Source: Bacteriovoracales bacterium (lineage in GTDB: Bacteria; Bdellovibrionota; Bacteriovoracia; Bacteriovoracales; Bacteriovoracaceae). From it: a DNA stretch of 64,000 bases. The notes under the pieces are model-generated. The model made no database searches. It had not been told where the DNA came from and worked only from the letters and a program-made list of their open reading frames with translations. Below are positions 41,288 through 49,708 of this stretch, in pieces; the first letter of the stretch is position 1, and each line of letters starts with the position of its first letter. A program made the translations under genes and the position numbers. The stretch covers positions 1 through 64,000 of the forward strand of contig JAOMEV010000010.1 of the NCBI GenBank assembly GCA_028346125.1, read 5' to 3'.

Positions 41288-42952
41288 TTAACGATCCAAC
41301 TCCCCAGGAATAATATTCATGGAGGTCAAGGTTGCGTAGGCGTCTGAAAGAGAACTTCCTTTAACCACTTCTGGGTAGGCCTGAAAAATAGGAAAGCAAG
41401 GTGGCCTGACTTTCACTCTGTAAGGTGTTTCTTCCCCAATACTTTGGACATAAAACCCCAACTCTCCATTGGCCCCTTCAGTAGCAGAATAAATTTCACC
41501 TACAGGCGGTCTTACCCCATATTTTATAAGGTCATTGTGTTGATTGAAGGCCTCTCCCCTTTTATGAACTAAACTTTTTTCAGGAAGAGCTATCCTCTCA
41601 TCTTCCACGATATGAGGACCTGGAGGCAGATAGTCTAAAACTTGCGTTACAATCTTTAGAGATTGTTTTATTTCTTCACTTCTTACGAGGTATCTGTCGT
41701 AGACATCTCCATTTGAGCCTAAAGGAATTTCAAACTCAACATCATCATAAAAATAGTAAGGGTTCACTTTTCTTAAATCATAATTAATCCCGCAGGCCCT
41801 CAAACATGGGCCAGTAAAGCCCCATGCCAGAGCATCTTTAGCAGTGATCGCGCACACTCTAGTTTTATCCATCCACCAAGGAAGCTGAGAAAACATTTTG
41901 GAAACATCTTCCAGCGATTTTTTCAAAGATTTAACAACATTAAGGCATTCGTTGGCCCACCCTATGGGAAGGTCCTGACTCATTCCCCCTATTCTTGTGA
42001 GAGACAAAGAGACCCTTGCACCACAATATTTTTCAAAAAGCCGACAAATTTTTTCTCTTTGCTCCAGAAAAAACCAAAGTCCAGTAGGCGCACCAAGATC
42101 TTCGGCCATTGATCCAATAGATATGAAGTGATCTACAACTCGCGAAAGCTCTCCAAATACCATCCGGAGTGCCTTGGCCCTTTCTGGTATTTCTAAATCC
42201 ATAAGATCTTCGATGGCCTTACACCAACCGATGTTATTTAATGCAGCCGAACAGTAATTGAGACGATCTGTATGAGGAATAATTTGATTATATTTAAGGC
42301 CTTCACACAGCTTCTCGAAACCACGATGAAGATAGCCTACCTCTAAAAGAGCGTCCTTGATTTTTTCCCCTTCAAGCTCCACCATAATTCTCAGGGAGCC
42401 TTTCGTTATCGGATGTGAAGGGCCAATGTTCAACCAATAACTTTCCGGAGGAGGTCCTTTTAATTTTTTATAGCTTTCTGGAGCAAGATTAACTGGTGTG
42501 GACAACTTCTGCCTATTTTCTATATCGAAGTCCTTCCTCAGAGGGTGCCCTTGAAATTCGTGGTGATTAAGAAGTCTCTCCCTTGGGCCATCCTCAAAGG
42601 AAACTCCAAACATATCCCAAAGTTCTCTTTCAAACCATTCGGCTCCTTTCCATAAAGAAACCACTGAGGGGAGACGTTCAGTTTCATCAAGAAAGACTTT
42701 GACTCTAATCCTAAGATGCTTTTCTAAATTGAGAAAATGATAATTGACTTCAAATCTTTTTGAAAAATCTCTTTCTTTATTATCTACACCGCAAATGTCT
42801 AAAAGAAGAACAAACTGACAATCATTTTTTAAAAACTTCAGATGATCGGATAAGGACTCAAGAGAGCTTTTAACAACAAGCTCATGAGGTCTTAACTCTG
42901 AAAATTGATTGCCAAAATAATTTTTTAATTTTTGAAAAAATTCATTGGCCAT
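41288..42952 (-). CDS. nuoCD: Complex I fused NuoC/NuoD subunit
   Basis: 554 residues: an N-terminal 30-kDa-subunit domain (about 1-165, ending with WFERELWDMFGV and HPLRKDFD) and a C-terminal 49-kDa-subunit domain from about 180 (LNIGPSHPITKGSLRI, YLHRGFEKLCEG, LDYLPPGPH, VKVRPPCFP). NuoD shapes the quinone cavity; the HPIT (usual HPAxHG) substitutes Ile and Lys, a small deviation. The start is ATG 42952 after AAAGGAG; an overlapping GTG at 42958 is not used. The NuoCD fusion is known in several lineages. Confidence 0.93.
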   Translation of the reverse strand: MANEFFQKLKNYFGNQFSELRPHELVVKSSLESLSDHLKFLKNDCQFVLLLDICGVDNKERDFSKRFEVNYHFLNLEKHLRIRVKVFLDETERLPSVVSLWKGAEWFERELWDMFGVSFEDGPRERLLNHHEFQGHPLRKDFDIENRQKLSTPVNLAPESYKKLKGPPPESYWLNIGPSHPITKGSLRIMVELEGEKIKDALLEVGYLHRGFEKLCEGLKYNQIIPHTDRLNYCSAALNNIGWCKAIEDLMDLEIPERAKALRMVFGELSRVVDHFISIGSMAEDLGAPTGLWFFLEQREKICRLFEKYCGARVSLSLTRIGGMSQDLPIGWANECLNVVKSLKKSLEDVSKMFSQLPWWMDKTRVCAITAKDALAWGFTGPCLRACGINYDLRKVNPYYFYDDVEFEIPLGSNGDVYDRYLVRSEEIKQSLKIVTQVLDYLPPGPHIVEDERIALPEKSLVHKRGEAFNQHNDLIKYGVRPPVGEIYSATEGANGELGFYVQSIGEETPYRVKVRPPCFPIFQAYPEVVKGSSLSDAYATLTSMNIIPGELDR

Positions 42953-42962
42953 AAGCACTCCT

Positions 42963-43517
42963 TTAAAGATTCAGGGGAGGTTTCTTTTTTATAACAGGAG
43001 TTTTCTTGGCCCCTTTAAGAATTCTTTCCTTAATCAACTTAAGACCTTCGATGACAGCGTCACTTGTAGGAGGACATCCTGGAATATAAACATCCACTGG
43101 CACTTCCCGGCTTGCACCTTGAACGACCGAATAAGTTCTATAAAGGCCTCCAGAAGAAGCACAAGATCCCATGGCCAAAACCCACTTTGGGCTCAACATT
43201 TTATCATAAACACTCTTGAGAATAGGGGCCTGCTTTTCTGTAATTGTCCCGGCAATGATCATAAGGTCTGATCTTTCAGGAGAATGTCTCACAATATCGC
43301 AACCCATATCATCCAATTTTTTTTGAGAGGCCCCCAATAAAATAAACTCTAATGCACAACAAGAAGAACCAAAAGGAAGAGTCCACAAAGAATTAGATTG
43401 TCCCCATCTTTTGAGCCAATCAATTAACCCACTGGCCTTTGTTGTCATGACGAGCTTTTCTAAAAGAAAATCCTCTTCTTGCTGAATAAAATCCTGCGGT
43501 CCTGTCACTTCGGGCAC
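42963..43517 (-). CDS. nuoB: Complex I subunit NuoB
   Basis: 184 residues. Contains the N2 cluster ligands: SSCCALE (two cysteines), AMGSCASSGG and YIPGCPPTSDA, standard for NuoB/PSST. Hands electrons to quinone. The GTG start at 43517 is the first in frame after AGAGGGA. First gene of the nuoB-nuoCD-nuoI operon, with ten bases before nuoCD. NuoA, E-H and J-N are absent in this window, so they must be elsewhere. Confidence 0.94.
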   Translation of the reverse strand: MPEVTGPQDFIQQEEDFLLEKLVMTTKASGLIDWLKRWGQSNSLWTLPFGSSCCALEFILLGASQKKLDDMGCDIVRHSPERSDLMIIAGTITEKQAPILKSVYDKMLSPKWVLAMGSCASSGGLYRTYSVVQGASREVPVDVYIPGCPPTSDAVIEGLKLIKERILKGAKKTPVIKKKPPLNL

Positions 43518-43575
43518 TCCCTCTATCCAAAAATTTAGTGTTATTTTATGCCACGGCCGTAGCGACTGTAAACGC

Positions 43576-45006
43576 TTAAAGAGGGCGCCATCTCACATCA
43601 TTGGGAAAAGATGATCGAGTGTCTTCTACACTCATCTTTTCATCCTCATTGACACAAAGGATCTCTTTACCTGTGTCATAAATCCACGAATAAAGCCTTT
43701 GATGAGTTCCGCCTGGGCCAAAATCGTAAGTCTTATAAAAATAAGAATGGTCGTTATTACTTTTTAAAATGCCCAAAGTTGTCACGGCTGCATCAAAAGC
43801 ATCATTTAAGTTGCCATTTTTACAGGAGTCACCATTAGCAAAAAGTTTTCGGACCTTTGATTCTTTTGACTTCCTCACCCAAACTCTTTTGGAGCAATCG
43901 TAAACGTAACCTAATTTATAAACATGAAAAACTGCATCCATAAAAGAGTAGAACCAAACCTTTCCCATATTTTTTACGCGTCGTGTGCTTCCCATAAAAC
44001 GAGAACAAGTTTCATATGATTTTCCATAATTCGTGAAAAAGTTATCAAAAAAAGAGGAGAAAGTTTTCTCAATATTTTTTGATTTCTTAAAATGCTTGGC
44101 GACAGACCAAAGATGGCCATAAAGCTTTTCACAAGAATTTTTCATCAAAATAATTTCTTTTTCTTTAAAAAGATACCCGGCCTTAAAAGCTTTTTTCAAG
44201 GCCTCTTTGCCCTCAAAATGACCAATCACCCTAAAAGCAGGTAGGTCTCCTTTTTCATTTACCTTATCGTAAAAAGAAAGAGTCCTCCCCTGAGAGTTCT
44301 CCAAAAAGGATTTCGCATATCTCCAATTAATGGTTTTTTTAAGCTTTTTGAAAGTTTGCAACCCAAGAAAATCCTTATTGATAGGGTCCACAGCAACCAA
44401 AACCAACCGACTCTCCCATGTTTTATTTTTTGTACAAGGATAGCGACGACAATATTGCTCTAAAAAGCCTCCCAAAACTTTAACAGGCCGAGTTGACTGA
44501 AAACGATCAAAGTCCAAAGGATGATTTGGAGGACTTCCAAAAACAATTATTTTTTGAGGTCTTCCCGTGGAATCAAGAAGTCTTGGTACAAAACCCTCAC
44601 TATAAATAGGCCTTGTAATAGAGCTCTTTTGCGCCTCCCAAACATCTTTTTGCTTACAATAACGCTTAGCTCGATAAGGGACTCCTGTCCCCAAATGCAA
44701 ATCATACCGATAGGGACTTCCTACAGGAGTTGTTGCCATATAATGGATAAGGCCTGTTTCCAAGCTACCTCTTGGAGCAAAGCTAAAAAAAGGATGCCCT
44801 GTTTCAGACATTTTCCCCTCTTTATTCTTCACCTCTGACCATGTGGGCATATCTTGTACAGAGGACTCCTCGCCCTTTACCCTTCGTGTTATTTTTTTTA
44901 AAACACTTTTGGATGTTGTACAACCTGCACCATAAAGCAATACAAAGACAATAGTGATAGCGCTCAAGCGCCTTTTTAATTGACAAATTTGTTCAAAATA
45001 GTCCAA
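43576..45006 (-). CDS. Hypothetical exported protein, possible lipoprotein
   Basis: About 476 residues, unrecognised. A hydrophobic segment (AITIVFVLLYGAG) followed by Cys near 28 suggests an exported lipoprotein, although the lipobox (YGAGC) is not canonical. The mature protein is beta-rich with many aromatic and basic residues and several Cys. No enzyme motif seen. The start is uncertain: no ATG is near, and TTG 45006 (AGGAAGAG upstream) is preferred over TTG 45030. It begins close to tRNA-Leu on the opposite strand. Confidence 0.6.
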   Translation of the reverse strand: MDYFEQICQLKRRLSAITIVFVLLYGAGCTTSKSVLKKITRRVKGEESSVQDMPTWSEVKNKEGKMSETGHPFFSFAPRGSLETGLIHYMATTPVGSPYRYDLHLGTGVPYRAKRYCKQKDVWEAQKSSITRPIYSEGFVPRLLDSTGRPQKIIVFGSPPNHPLDFDRFQSTRPVKVLGGFLEQYCRRYPCTKNKTWESRLVLVAVDPINKDFLGLQTFKKLKKTINWRYAKSFLENSQGRTLSFYDKVNEKGDLPAFRVIGHFEGKEALKKAFKAGYLFKEKEIILMKNSCEKLYGHLWSVAKHFKKSKNIEKTFSSFFDNFFTNYGKSYETCSRFMGSTRRVKNMGKVWFYSFMDAVFHVYKLGYVYDCSKRVWVRKSKESKVRKLFANGDSCKNGNLNDAFDAAVTTLGILKSNNDHSYFYKTYDFGPGGTHQRLYSWIYDTGKEILCVNEDEKMSVEDTRSSFPNDVRWRPL

Positions 45007-45036
45007 TATCTCTTCCTGTACTGAGGTCAAAAAAAT

Positions 45037-45124
45037 GGTTCCCTGGTGGAATTGGTTTACACAGTGGATTTAAAATCCATGCCTCGTTAAGAGGTTGCGG
45101 GTTCAAGTCCCGCGGGAACCACCA
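45037..45124 (+). tRNA. tRNA-Leu (anticodon UAA)
   Basis: A complete class II tRNA of 88 nt including an encoded CCA end. The acceptor stem is GGTTCCC / GGGAACC. The anticodon arm is TGGA-TTTAAAA-TCCA with anticodon TAA; the variable arm is long (GCCTCGTTAAGAGGT) and the T arm is GCGGG-TTCAAGT-CCCGC. It matches the pattern of E. coli tRNA-Leu(UAA). A near-palindrome follows immediately. Confidence 0.95.
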
Positions 45125-45147
45125 TAACTTGTACCAGCAAGTTATGG
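45122..45147 (+). terminator. Perfect 10-bp hairpin overlapping the tRNA 3' end
   Basis: CCATAACTTG and CAAGTTATGG are exact inverted repeats separated by TACCAG. The first arm begins with the CCA of tRNA-Leu. Only a short T-containing tail follows (TAAATCTTTAATTT), so it may be a terminator or a processing hairpin rather than a textbook rho-independent terminator. The rest of the 157-base gap to the next gene shows nothing else. Confidence 0.55.
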
Positions 45148-45281
45148 TAAATCTTTAATTTCATTATACTTAGTCTGAAGAATTTTGGAAGGTATTCACT
45201 TCCCATCTAGTTAAGTTTGATAACTCAAGGCTTTAGCTAATTTTAAAATTCAAAGGCTTTATTACAAGAACACCTACTGCC

Positions 45282-45638
45282 TTATATTACATTAAGCTTT
45301 TGAGACTTTTTCCATTCGTTATAATCCTTACAAGCTTCTGATGCCTGTCTAACTCTATCTAGTCTATCAAAACCAGCTCCACTTAACATAGATGATCCAA
45401 GGAATCCCCAAAAAGAATCAGCTTTACCTGACTTATACATCATTACAAGACCACCAATACCAGCAAAGAGATTAAGAGCTAGTTCTGAAAAATTATATCT
45501 TCCTGTCGTCTTTACTAAACAATCTTCATAACCAGAAAATGGCTTTTTATGATATTGACTTCCTTTTAAGGGAGTTATGGTTGAGCAGCTACTAAAAATC
45601 AACACGAAAGATAAATTTAAGAGAATAGTTTTTTTCAT
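45282..45638 (-). CDS. Small lipoprotein of unknown function
   Basis: 118 residues with a lipoprotein signal (MKKTILLNLSFVLIFSSC; lipobox FSSC). The mature part has a Gly-rich hydrophobic segment (ALNLFAGIGGLVMMY) and two more Cys. No known domain. Starts with an ATG and normal signal peptide; lies within the loosely packed region after tRNA-Leu. Confidence 0.65.
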   Translation of the reverse strand: MKKTILLNLSFVLIFSSCSTITPLKGSQYHKKPFSGYEDCLVKTTGRYNFSELALNLFAGIGGLVMMYKSGKADSFWGFLGSSMLSGAGFDRLDRVRQASEACKDYNEWKKSQKLNVI

Positions 45639-45898
45639 TTAGGCCTCTTCTTGAACCAAATTGATTACTCTAACTTGCTTAATGGTAATCTTCCTGGCCT
45701 ATCGACTTTTAAAAATGAAAACCTAAATAATTCTATTTTAAATAAAAGTTCTATAATAACAGAATCACCTATGAGGTTTTTATAAAAATAATTTTTAACA
45801 TCCTTTGTAGGAAGGTCAGTTTAAGTAATTTTGTATTAAACACGATAAGTATTTGATTTTAAATAATAAAATATTTTTATGATTTATCGGAGATAGGA

Positions 45899-46996
45899 AT
45901 GAAAGAAATTAGTAGCTTCCTTATTTTTTTATTCCTCTTAAATTCTTTTGGTCTCTATGGAAATGAATCATTAAAGGTGGGATATAACTACAAAGGAAAG
46001 GCCAAGAGATTAATCAGCATTTTAGATCGCCCTTTGGAATTCATTGATCTAATTAACGAAACAGAAGAAGTAATAAATCATTACAAAGAAAATATAAGAA
46101 ATTCAAGGCCAGATAGTATCTTTAGGAACTTTCACACTTTAAAGACCCGTTTTGGTGGATTTCAAATAAGTAAAACAGTTCAAAATATCCATGAACTGGA
46201 AAGCTATCTCAACGAAATTGAAACAGATTGGAGTGAAGATAATGTGAATAAAGTCTGGTATTTAATTGAGAAAATACGATTAGACCATTTAGAGTTCACA
46301 AAGGAAAACCAAAGGTTAGTAAAGGTTGCAAATAACTCTATTAGCTCGAACGGTGAGGGGGTAAGTTCAAGCTCCCTTATGAAAAAAATAGAAGCTGACT
46401 ATGCTTCATATTATAAAGAGTTTGTGCTTCAAGAATTATCCACTTTATTTCAAACATTTATTTTACCGACCAAAGAAATGTCCAAACAACAAGATAAACT
46501 TGTTGAAATAAAGTTAGAAAAATCAGATATTTTTATTAATCCTAAAAATTATAAAAATTGTTTTTCCACCTTTATTCATATATTTAGAAATTCTATAGAT
46601 CATGGGATTGAATCGAGAGAAGAAAGAATTTCAAAAAACAAAAGTGAAATTGCAAATTTAAATATATTTATGGAATCTATTGATAACAAAGATTTTTTCA
46701 AAATAATTATAAAAGATGATGGGAAAGGAATTGACCCAAATGTCATAAAATCAGTAGCACTTAAGAAAAAAGAACTCCAGTATCTAAACCTTGAAATGAT
46801 GACAGATAAAGAAATTACAAATCTTATTTTTGAACCAGGTTTCTCTTCAAAAGAAAATACTTCTGAGGTTTCTGGGCGTGGTGTTGGAATGAATGCAGTT
46901 AAAACAGAAGTTGAAAAGTTAGGTGGTTCGATTAAAGTTAGGAGTAAGATTGATCAATGCACAATATTTGAAATTACCTTACCTTTATTTACTTAA
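45899..46996 (+). CDS. CheA-like HPt-ATPase kinase with signal peptide-like N-terminus
   Basis: 365 residues. N-terminus MKEISSFLIFLFLLNSFGLYG looks like a signal peptide or membrane anchor. Residues ~35-140 form an HPt domain with the phospho-His motif FRNFHTLKTRFGGF (H79), as in CheA P1. Residues ~210-363 are a CheA-type ATPase: N-box IHIFRNSIDHGIE, G1 DDGKGID, G2 GRGVGMNAV. The P2, P3 dimerisation and CheW-like P5 domains are missing, so it cannot join a classical receptor array. Upstream RBS GGAGATAGG. If truly exported it would have no ATP, so the N-terminus is either a short anchor or the protein is unusual. Neighbour to a possible 7TMR-DISM sensor fragment. Confidence 0.75.
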   Translation: MKEISSFLIFLFLLNSFGLYGNESLKVGYNYKGKAKRLISILDRPLEFIDLINETEEVINHYKENIRNSRPDSIFRNFHTLKTRFGGFQISKTVQNIHELESYLNEIETDWSEDNVNKVWYLIEKIRLDHLEFTKENQRLVKVANNSISSNGEGVSSSSLMKKIEADYASYYKEFVLQELSTLFQTFILPTKEMSKQQDKLVEIKLEKSDIFINPKNYKNCFSTFIHIFRNSIDHGIESREERISKNKSEIANLNIFMESIDNKDFFKIIIKDDGKGIDPNVIKSVALKKKELQYLNLEMMTDKEITNLIFEPGFSSKENTSEVSGRGVGMNAVKTEVEKLGGSIKVRSKIDQCTIFEITLPLFT

Positions 46997-47016
46997 GATT
47001 ATTTATAAAACTTAAA

Positions 47017-47307
47017 CTAGGTATCTTTTGGAGTCTTATCTTCCCATTCCCTTAACTCATCGTTCAAAATCTTTTCACCTTTTTTATCTAGAGGTTTTGA
47101 TTGCAATGGGCCAGAATCGGGTGGGATAACAAAGTATCTATTCGCTTCAGGAACAATAATAACCTTCTCCCCTTTTGGGTAATATTCTACAACAGCAATG
47201 AGATGGTCTTTTCCAACAAGACAAATTTTTTTACCTTTATTTTCGAAACAAGTTTGGTTGCTACAGCCCACAAGGACAAAAAGAGAAAACAAAGCTTTCA
47301 ACTTCAT
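47017..47307 (-). CDS. Small lipoprotein of unknown function
   Basis: 96 residues with a lipoprotein signal (MKLKALFSLFVLVGC; lipobox VGC). Two further Cys (QTC, KIC) close to the N-terminus, then mixed beta strands and a charged C-terminal tail. No known domain. It lies between the CheA-like gene and the DISM-like gene. Confidence 0.6.
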   Translation of the reverse strand: MKLKALFSLFVLVGCSNQTCFENKGKKICLVGKDHLIAVVEYYPKGEKVIIVPEANRYFVIPPDSGPLQSKPLDKKGEKILNDELREWEDKTPKDT

Positions 47308-47410
47308 TCTCTGACCTCCGTTACATAATTAACAAAGGCACATCGACATATTCTTTAATTGACTTAATTATTTTTTTTAAATGGAATTTATTTTTAAATA
47401 TTATTTATTA

Positions 47411-47872
47411 TTATTTTTTTATAAATAATTTTATTGTCTTTACCACCGACTCCCAAAGAGAGTTATATCTAAGCCTTCTCATTTCTCCCTTTTTCATATT
47501 GCTTTTAATGGCCTTTGCAATAATTTTTCCTTTTTGAATAAAATAGGCCTTATAGGAAGAAGAAATTCTTTGAAGTTTTACAAGAAAAATAATATTTACG
47601 GGCGGATTTTTAAAAGTAGTAATATAAGTACCGAAACCTAATTTTGAATATTTATTTTTATAGGATATCCATCTGCCAGAAACCTTTTCAAGGGAGGACT
47701 CCTTAGGAATTACTTTCTTGATAACTTCCTTAGGGTCTACATACTTATTCCAAATGAAACTCCACTTTCCTTTTAAAGAAGTAACCTTCTTTTTTTGTAA
47801 ATAACTTAAATTAAAATCTTCATTTCCTTTGGACATAAAAGAATTACTAAAAAATAATAATATTTTTGTCAT
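47411..47872 (-). CDS. Possible 7TMR-DISM type 2 extracellular domain, stand-alone
   Basis: 153 residues. The pattern LKGKWSFIWNKYVDP ... SGRWISY ... GFGTYITTF ... SSSYKAYFIQKGKIIAKA matches the jelly-roll 'GEWEFYW...GSW...GYATYRL...SAYKLYVNG' of DISM-type sensor domains found at the N-terminus of seven-helix receptor kinases. Here no membrane helices follow, and the signal peptide is weak. It may be a free carbohydrate/ligand binding module or a fragment of a lost receptor. Weak identification by pattern only. Confidence 0.45.
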   Translation of the reverse strand: MTKILLFFSNSFMSKGNEDFNLSYLQKKKVTSLKGKWSFIWNKYVDPKEVIKKVIPKESSLEKVSGRWISYKNKYSKLGFGTYITTFKNPPVNIIFLVKLQRISSSYKAYFIQKGKIIAKAIKSNMKKGEMRRLRYNSLWESVVKTIKLFIKK

Positions 47873-48143
47873 AATATTTTTTTATAACCTTAGCTAAGTT
47901 TTATTATCGGTAAAAATTACCCTTATTATTAATACTTCAGACCATTTAAGTACTCTATATGCGGCTTGATGTTTTTAACTTTTTCTCTCTAATTCGCAAG
48001 TTAACTTCGCTTTAAAAAATTCAATCAACAAAATATTTATTTTCTAAATTACGTTTTTCAATAGGTTTCTTGGTTTGAAAGGTTAATTAAAAACTGTGCT
48101 AAAATCATACTTACCTGAAGGTTTCTATGGTTGGAGAGCAAAA

Positions 48144-48950
48144 ATGAAAAATGTTCTTATAGTTTGTCTGAGTATTTTACTAGGTAGTTGCGATACAAAT
48201 TACTCTTACATGCCAATAAATGACAAATCTTTCAGGATAAAAATTTCAAGAGGAAGTATCAATCATGCCACTCCTACAGATTGGAGGGTTGGAAGAAGAG
48301 GTAAATACAAAACGTTGTCAAAAGGATTTAAAATTTCCCTTAAACTTCCTGTTATCAGTCCAAGTGATCTCAAAGATATACACAGTAAAATTAAAGCAGA
48401 CTCATGGGTATTAAAGATTTCAAGAAGAGGATCTGAAGGTCGAGCGAAAGTTTTAGGAAATATTCGGCTCCCTCTGGCAAAAGGCAGGGTTAAATCAAGC
48501 TCAAAAAATATTCATTTTAAAAGATTAAGAAGAGCTGTTTTTTCAATCTATTACAGTGCCGCAGCTCATTCAAAAAGGTTTGAACGTTTTCCCTGTCCGG
48601 CCTTTGGCCATAATAAATTAATTTCAAAAGCAAGAGTTATAGATTCATCCAATACAAGACCTCTAAAGCTAAAAATTCATTATAGAGAAAGGGCCGGAGT
48701 TTCAGGAGGGCTCGAGACAATTGACTTTACAACAAGAGTTAATGCTGGGATGAGTATGACTGGTAACTACATTTTTGAATTAGCATTTTACAACTCTCTT
48801 TATAAAAACCGTATTGGGCCTTTTATGCCTTTTAAAGAGCAGGTTGTGGTTCCACAAGAAGATCAAGTCGATGTCAGGAGCTGTACTGGCTTCAGGCCAA
48901 AAGGGCTCCCGACAGACTCTCAATATAGGGAATTTAAGTTTGGTCGTTAA
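48144..48950 (+). CDS. Hypothetical lipoprotein
   Basis: 268 residues with a lipoprotein signal (MKNVLIVCLSILLGSC; lipobox LGSC). The start is ATG 48144 with GGAGAG eight bases upstream; an open frame to 48096 is ignored. The mature part is basic (Arg/Lys-rich) and beta-rich, with two late Cys (CPAF, CTGF). No known domain. The 271-base region before it is AT-rich and holds no feature I can name. Convergent with the rhodanese gene (no gap). Confidence 0.6.
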   Translation: MKNVLIVCLSILLGSCDTNYSYMPINDKSFRIKISRGSINHATPTDWRVGRRGKYKTLSKGFKISLKLPVISPSDLKDIHSKIKADSWVLKISRRGSEGRAKVLGNIRLPLAKGRVKSSSKNIHFKRLRRAVFSIYYSAAAHSKRFERFPCPAFGHNKLISKARVIDSSNTRPLKLKIHYRERAGVSGGLETIDFTTRVNAGMSMTGNYIFELAFYNSLYKNRIGPFMPFKEQVVVPQEDQVDVRSCTGFRPKGLPTDSQYREFKFGR

Positions 48951-49271
48951 CTAATCTTTTTCTACAGGGTAACCTCTTTCTGCCCAAGCAGTGAAACCAG
49001 CCTCTACGCAAACTCTTAGGTTGGTAATCCCATAACCTTCAAGCATATTATAGGCCATTTTTGCTCGCCCACCCATCTTGCAATGAATATAAATATTTTT
49101 ATATTCTCTTAATCTATCAACCTGACTGGCCACATTTTCATGAGAGATATTAATTCCGCCTTTGATATGACCTTCAGAATATTCCTCTGGTCGCCTTACA
49201 TCTAAAATAACGTCACCCTCTTCGAGGTTCTGGGACTTTTCATATAAATTTTTTAGAGATATTGTTCTCAT
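48951..49271 (-). CDS. Rhodanese-like sulfurtransferase
   Basis: 106 residues, a single rhodanese domain: DVILDVRRPEEYSEGHIKGG (characteristic Arg/Asp/Glu/His) and the catalytic loop IYIHCKMGGRA with the persulfide-forming Cys. The loop is short (CxxGGRA), fitting sulfur-transfer or phosphatase-like single-domain proteins. Cytoplasmic. Stand-alone gene. Confidence 0.9.
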   Translation of the reverse strand: MRTISLKNLYEKSQNLEEGDVILDVRRPEEYSEGHIKGGINISHENVASQVDRLREYKNIYIHCKMGGRAKMAYNMLEGYGITNLRVCVEAGFTAWAERGYPVEKD

Positions 49272-49381
49272 GACAAGGGCTCCTATAGCGCATCAAGTTA
49301 ATTCTTGAATTGATGATCTACCAATCCTAGATTAGTTTTCCCCTTAACAAAAATTTTTTTTCCAAAAAATAGGTTTATTTT

Positions 49382-49690
49382 ATGGTTTTATACGAAATTA
49401 ATCTCACAATAGACAATAATTCATCTGAAATCTTCATGGAATGGCTCCCAGGTCATGTTCAAAGGGTCCTGAAGGCCAAAGGCTTTATAGATGCATCAAT
49501 TTTCCAGGAAGAGAAGGAAGGGCTCCAAGTTACTGTTTTTTACAAAGTAAAAAGCAGAGAAGACCTGGAATCCTATTTTAATGGTTACGCTAAAGAGATG
49601 AGGCAAGAAGGCCTTGATAAGTTTCCAAATCAGTTTAAGGCCTCAAGAAAAGTTCATGTCTTGTTAAAAGAAATTGCTGGAGAGAATTAA
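49382..49690 (+). CDS. DUF4286-family protein
   Basis: 102 residues, a small ferredoxin-like alpha/beta fold of the DUF4286 family: VLYEINLTIDNN ... EWLPGHVQRVLKAKGFI ... VTVFYKVKSREDLESYFNGYAKEMR ... FKASRKVHVL. Relatives are found widely in Bacteroidetes and Bdellovibrionota; function is unknown. Ends 18 bases before the stop of the convergent pyrimidine-catabolism operon. Confidence 0.8.
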   Translation: MVLYEINLTIDNNSSEIFMEWLPGHVQRVLKAKGFIDASIFQEEKEGLQVTVFYKVKSREDLESYFNGYAKEMRQEGLDKFPNQFKASRKVHVLLKEIAGEN

Positions 49691-49708
49691 ACTCTCCAGC
49701 GATTGGAT

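Noticed and set aside
45122-45147. Possible phage attachment site at the tRNA-Leu end
   Set aside because: No integrase gene and no second copy of the tRNA 3' end were seen in the window; kept only as a hairpin.
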